Of a stretch of DNA of 64,000 nt, positions 61,245-64,000 are shown one piece after another. Location: NCBI RefSeq assembly GCF_006516965.1, contig NZ_VHLH01000028.1, forward strand, positions 1-64,000, given 5' to 3'. Each line of letters opens with the position of its first letter. Position 1 is the stretch's first letter. Below the pieces are notes generated by a model. It was not told the origin of the DNA. It searched no databases and saw only the letters and a program-made list of their open reading frames with translations. The translations under genes were made by a program, and so were the position numbers. Source of the stretch: Pararhizobium mangrovi (GTDB lineage Bacteria; Pseudomonadota; Alphaproteobacteria; Rhizobiales; Rhizobiaceae).

Positions 61245-62738
61245 ATGGGCGGCCACGTTCTGGCGATCGATCAGGGAACGACGTCGACGCGCGCGATCGT
61301 GTTCGATGGGAATTGCCGTATTGCCGGGCTGGGGCAGGTGGAATTCTCCCAGTCCTATCCCCGTTCTGGATGGGTGGAGCACGACGCCGACCAGATCTTC
61401 GAGACGGTGATCGCGACCTGCCGCGAGGCGATCGGAAAGGCGGGCCTTGCACCCGGCGACATCGCCGCGCTCGGCATCACCAACCAGCGCGAGACGGTCG
61501 TCGTCTGGGACCGGGCGACCGGCGAGCCGATCCATCCCGCGATCGTCTGGCAGGACCGGCGTACGTCGCACTACTGCGCCAAGCTTCGCAGGCAGGGGCA
61601 CGAAAAGACCTTCACGAAGAAGACCGGGCTCATTCTCGATCCCTATTTTTCCGGCACCAAGCTTTCCTGGCTGCTTGCCAACGTGAAGGGTGCGCGCACG
61701 CGTGCGGCCAGGGGCGAACTGTGCTTCGGCACGATCGATACGTGGCTAATCTGGAAGCTGACGGGCGGGCGCTCCTTCGTCACCGACGCGACGAACGCCT
61801 CGCGCACGCTGATGTACGACATCGGCGAGAACCGGTGGGACGAGGACTTGCTCGACATCCTGCGCGTGCCGGAGGCGATGCTGCCCGAGGTAAAGGACTG
61901 CGCGGCCGATTTCGGCACGAGCGAGCGCGATCTGCTCGGCGCCGAAATCCCGATCCTCGGCGTGGCTGGCGACCAGCATGCCGCGACGATCGGCCAGGCC
62001 TGCTTCGAGCCCGGCATGTTCAAGTCGACCTACGGCACGGGCTGCTTCGCGCTTCTCAACACCGGCGAAGAGATGGTGCGCTCGAGGAACCGGTTGCTCA
62101 CCACCATCGCCTACCGCCTGGACGGCGAGACGACCTACGCACTCGAAGGATCGATCTTCGTCGCGGGTGCCGCCGTGCAGTGGCTGCGCGACGGCCTCGG
62201 CCTCGTCGAGAACGCCGCGCAGACCGGGCCGCTCGCCGAACGCGCCGATCCGGGCCAGGACGTCTATCTCGTGCCGGCCTTCACCGGCCTCGGCGCACCG
62301 CATTGGGATGCCGAGGCGCGCGGGGCGATGTTCGGCCTGACGCGCGGCACCGGGCCGGCCGAGTTCGCCCGTGCGGCACTGGAATCGGTCTGCTACCAGA
62401 CCCACGACCTGCTCGAGGCCATGCGCCGGGACTGGCGGGCCGGCGATGCCGGAACGGTGCTTCGGGTCGACGGCGGCATGGTCGCCTCCGACTGGACGAT
62501 GCAGCGGCTTGCCGATCTGCTCGACGCGCCGGTCGACCGGCCGGAGATCCTGGAGACGACGGCGCTCGGCGCCGCATGGCTCGCCGGCCACCGCGCGGGC
62601 GTATGGCCCGATCGCGTGGCCTTCGCCGCCGGCTGGTCGCGCGAACGGCGTTTCGAGCCGGCGATGGAAGCCGGTGCGCGCACCCGTGCGATCAAGGGCT
62701 GGCGGTCGGCCGTCCAGCGTACGCTTTCGCAGGGTTGA
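61245..62738 (+). CDS. glpK: Glycerol kinase
   Basis: Phosphorylates glycerol to glycerol 3-phosphate. The 497-residue FGGY kinase has [15 protein letters not shown] at the start, [46 protein letters not shown] and [12 protein letters not shown] 61245 follows GGGAGGAGC; the upstream open codons are not conserved. It is divergent from bdhA (157-bp gap) and no glpF, glpD or glpR is in view. Confidence 0.97.
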   Translation: MGGHVLAIDQGTTSTRAIVFDGNCRIAGLGQVEFSQSYPRSGWVEHDADQIFETVIATCREAIGKAGLAPGDIAALGITNQRETVVVWDRATGEPIHPAIVWQDRRTSHYCAKLRRQGHEKTFTKKTGLILDPYFSGTKLSWLLANVKGARTRAARGELCFGTIDTWLIWKLTGGRSFVTDATNASRTLMYDIGENRWDEDLLDILRVPEAMLPEVKDCAADFGTSERDLLGAEIPILGVAGDQHAATIGQACFEPGMFKSTYGTGCFALLNTGEEMVRSRNRLLTTIAYRLDGETTYALEGSIFVAGAAVQWLRDGLGLVENAAQTGPLAERADPGQDVYLVPAFTGLGAPHWDAEARGAMFGLTRGTGPAEFARAALESVCYQTHDLLEAMRRDWRAGDAGTVLRVDGGMVASDWTMQRLADLLDAPVDRPEILETTALGAAWLAGHRAGVWPDRVAFAAGWSRERRFEPAMEAGARTRAIKGWRSAVQRTLSQG

Positions 62739-62933
62739 ACGGCCGGGCGCGAAGCCGTTGCCGCCGGGCCCGCCACGGCGAGTTTCGAAAACGTAACTTG
62801 CATTCGTGCGCCCCGGCAGCCAAGGCTTGGGCCGGGATCCGCTCGCCGAGCCAGATGCGTTCGGGTACGATCCGCCTTGTTCCAGACGTCTTTCCTTCCC
62901 TGCGACAGCCGACGCGGTCAGGAGCTCCGCCAC

Positions 62934-64000
62934 GTGTTCGAATCCTTTTTTCCAAGGCCGAAGGTCTTCTTCACCTCCGTCCTCGTATGGACGGCGATCG
63001 GCGTCGCCATGTGGTACACGGTCGGCGATTCCATCGCCCGCGCCATCGGCATTCCGATCGGCAGCGTCGACAAGCCGATCGTCGGCCTCGATTATTTCTA
63101 TTCGCCGAGCTTCATCTGGTTCTACATCGTCTTTGCGGTGTGGACGGCGCTGTTTGCCGCCTTCTGGTTCGTCTTTTCGCCGCATCCATGGCAGCGATGG
63201 TCGATCCTCGGTTCCGCCTTCATCCTGTTCACGACCTATTTCGACGTGCAGGTCTCCGTCGCCATCAACAACTGGCGCCGGCCCTTCTTCGATACCTTCC
63301 AGAACGCATTGAGCGGGAAGGGCAACGTCACGGCAGGCGATCTCTATTCGCTGATCCTGATCTTCTTCGAGATCGCCATGGTGGCGATGCTGATCTTCGT
63401 CGTCACGCGCTTCTTCGTCAGCCACTACGTGTTCCGCTGGCGTACGGCGATGAACGACTACTACATGTCCCGCTGGCAGCGCGTACGCACCATCGAGGGT
63501 GCCTCGCAGCGCGTGCAGGAAGACACGATGCGCTTCGCCAACATCACCGAAGGGCTCGGCACCTCGATCGTCTCCTCGGTGATGACGCTGATCGCCTTCC
63601 TGCCGGTGTTGTGGAACCTGTCGCAATACGTCACCGAACTGCCGCTCGTCGGGCATATCCCCGAGCCGCTCTTCACCGCGCTCGTCTTCTGGGCGGCGTT
63701 CGGAACGGCGCTGCTCGCCATCGTCGGCATCAAGCTGCCGGGGCTGGAGTTCAAGAACCAGCGCGTGGAAGCTGCCTACCGCAAGGAACTCGTCTATGGC
63801 GAGGACGACGCCGCGCGCGCGCAGCCGCCGACCGTTCGCGATCTCTTCTCGAACGTGCGCCACAACTATTTCCGGCTCTACTTCCACTACATGTATTTCA
63901 ACGTCGCCCGTGGCCTCTACATCCAGGCGGACAACATCTACGCCAACCTGATCCTCATCCCGACGATCGTCGCCGGCAAGATCACGCTCGGCATCTGGCA
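62934..64000 (+). CDS. SbmA/BacA-family peptide transporter, 3' end cut by the window
   Basis: The first 355 codons of a SbmA/BacA-like inner-membrane protein; the frame is still open at base 64000. It starts FESFFPRPKVFF, then has membrane segments (for example FFTSVLVWTAIGVAMWY, SFIWFYIVFAVWTALFAAFWF) and the family stretches TYFDVQVSVAINNWRRPFFDTFQNAL, WRTAMNDYYMSRW, IEGASQRVQEDTMRFA and GHIPEPLF. Such proteins import antimicrobial peptides and affect very-long-chain fatty acids of lipid A; BacA is needed for intracellular survival of rhizobia and Brucella. GTG 62934 is chosen because AGGAG lies upstream. Confidence 0.9.
   Translation, partial: MFESFFPRPKVFFTSVLVWTAIGVAMWYTVGDSIARAIGIPIGSVDKPIVGLDYFYSPSFIWFYIVFAVWTALFAAFWFVFSPHPWQRWSILGSAFILFTTYFDVQVSVAINNWRRPFFDTFQNALSGKGNVTAGDLYSLILIFFEIAMVAMLIFVVTRFFVSHYVFRWRTAMNDYYMSRWQRVRTIEGASQRVQEDTMRFANITEGLGTSIVSSVMTLIAFLPVLWNLSQYVTELPLVGHIPEPLFTALVFWAAFGTALLAIVGIKLPGLEFKNQRVEAAYRKELVYGEDDAARAQPPTVRDLFSNVRHNYFRLYFHYMYFNVARGLYIQADNIYANLILIPTIVAGKITLGIW

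Noticed and set aside
62936..62946. GTTCGAATCC, like a tRNA T-arm
   Set aside because: No acceptor stem, D-arm or anticodon arm surrounds it; it is the first codons of the BacA/SbmA gene.
61746..63887. A 713-codon minus-strand open frame across glpK and the BacA/SbmA gene
   Set aside because: It is antisense to two recognisable proteins and has no family character.

Overview
This is a 64 kb GC-rich chromosomal window from an alphaproteobacterium, most likely of the order Hyphomicrobiales (Rhizobiales). Evidence is the gene content and order (hisZ-hisG, HAD-ribF-ileS, the pmbA/DUF4170/DUF374/waaA/lpxK block, bdhA next to xdhAB, a BacA/SbmA protein), the frequent GTG/TTG starts and ATGA overlaps, and two copies in ileS of a palindromic repeat of a type common in this order. 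A DMSP lyase (DddL) at the left edge suggests a marine member, possibly near Aurantimonadaceae or Stappia; that placement is inference. No tRNA, rRNA, CRISPR, insertion sequence or prophage was found.

Layout. 0-8 kb: dddL, hisZ-hisG, a DoxX protein, fumC, a glutathione transferase, and groES-groEL under a CIRCE operator. 8-18 kb: a HAD phosphatase, ribF, ileS (with two in-frame palindromic inserts), a lipoprotein, a membrane protein, tadA, a pseudouridine synthase with a long basic tail, and rsmD. 18-28 kb: a CPA2 antiporter, then a tight envelope operon (pmbA, an inositol-monophosphatase-family gene, DUF4170, DUF374 acyltransferase, waaA, lpxK), then DUF2093 and mutL on the other strand. 28-35 kb: an EAL protein with a degenerate GGDEF domain, an SMP-30 protein, a DEAD-box helicase, PsiE and ilvD. 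35-42 kb: a branched-chain amino-acid type binding protein separated from livGFHM by a copper-site-less Cox11/CtaG-like protein and a methyltransferase. 42-46 kb: a large cytoplasmic multi-PAS hybrid histidine kinase.

46-61 kb is the most coherent region. A phosphonate trio (DUF1045, phnM, phnN) is followed by a purine catabolism cluster in two convergent arms: puuE, a uraD-allA fusion and uraH on the plus strand, and bdhA, a patatin, xdhA, xdhB, xdhC, puuD and guaD on the minus strand. Together they encode guanine to xanthine to urate to hydroxyisourate to OHCU to allantoin to allantoate, and also ureidoglycolate cleavage; only the allantoate step is missing here. A RelE/HigB-type toxin and XRE antitoxin sit at the junction, directly behind guaD. 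glpK and the start of a BacA/SbmA transporter close the window.

The observations most worth following are the paired palindromic inserts translated inside IleRS, the cysteine-free Cox11-like protein, and the possibility that the DUF1045 two-HxT phosphoesterase does the job of PhnP beside PhnM and PhnN.
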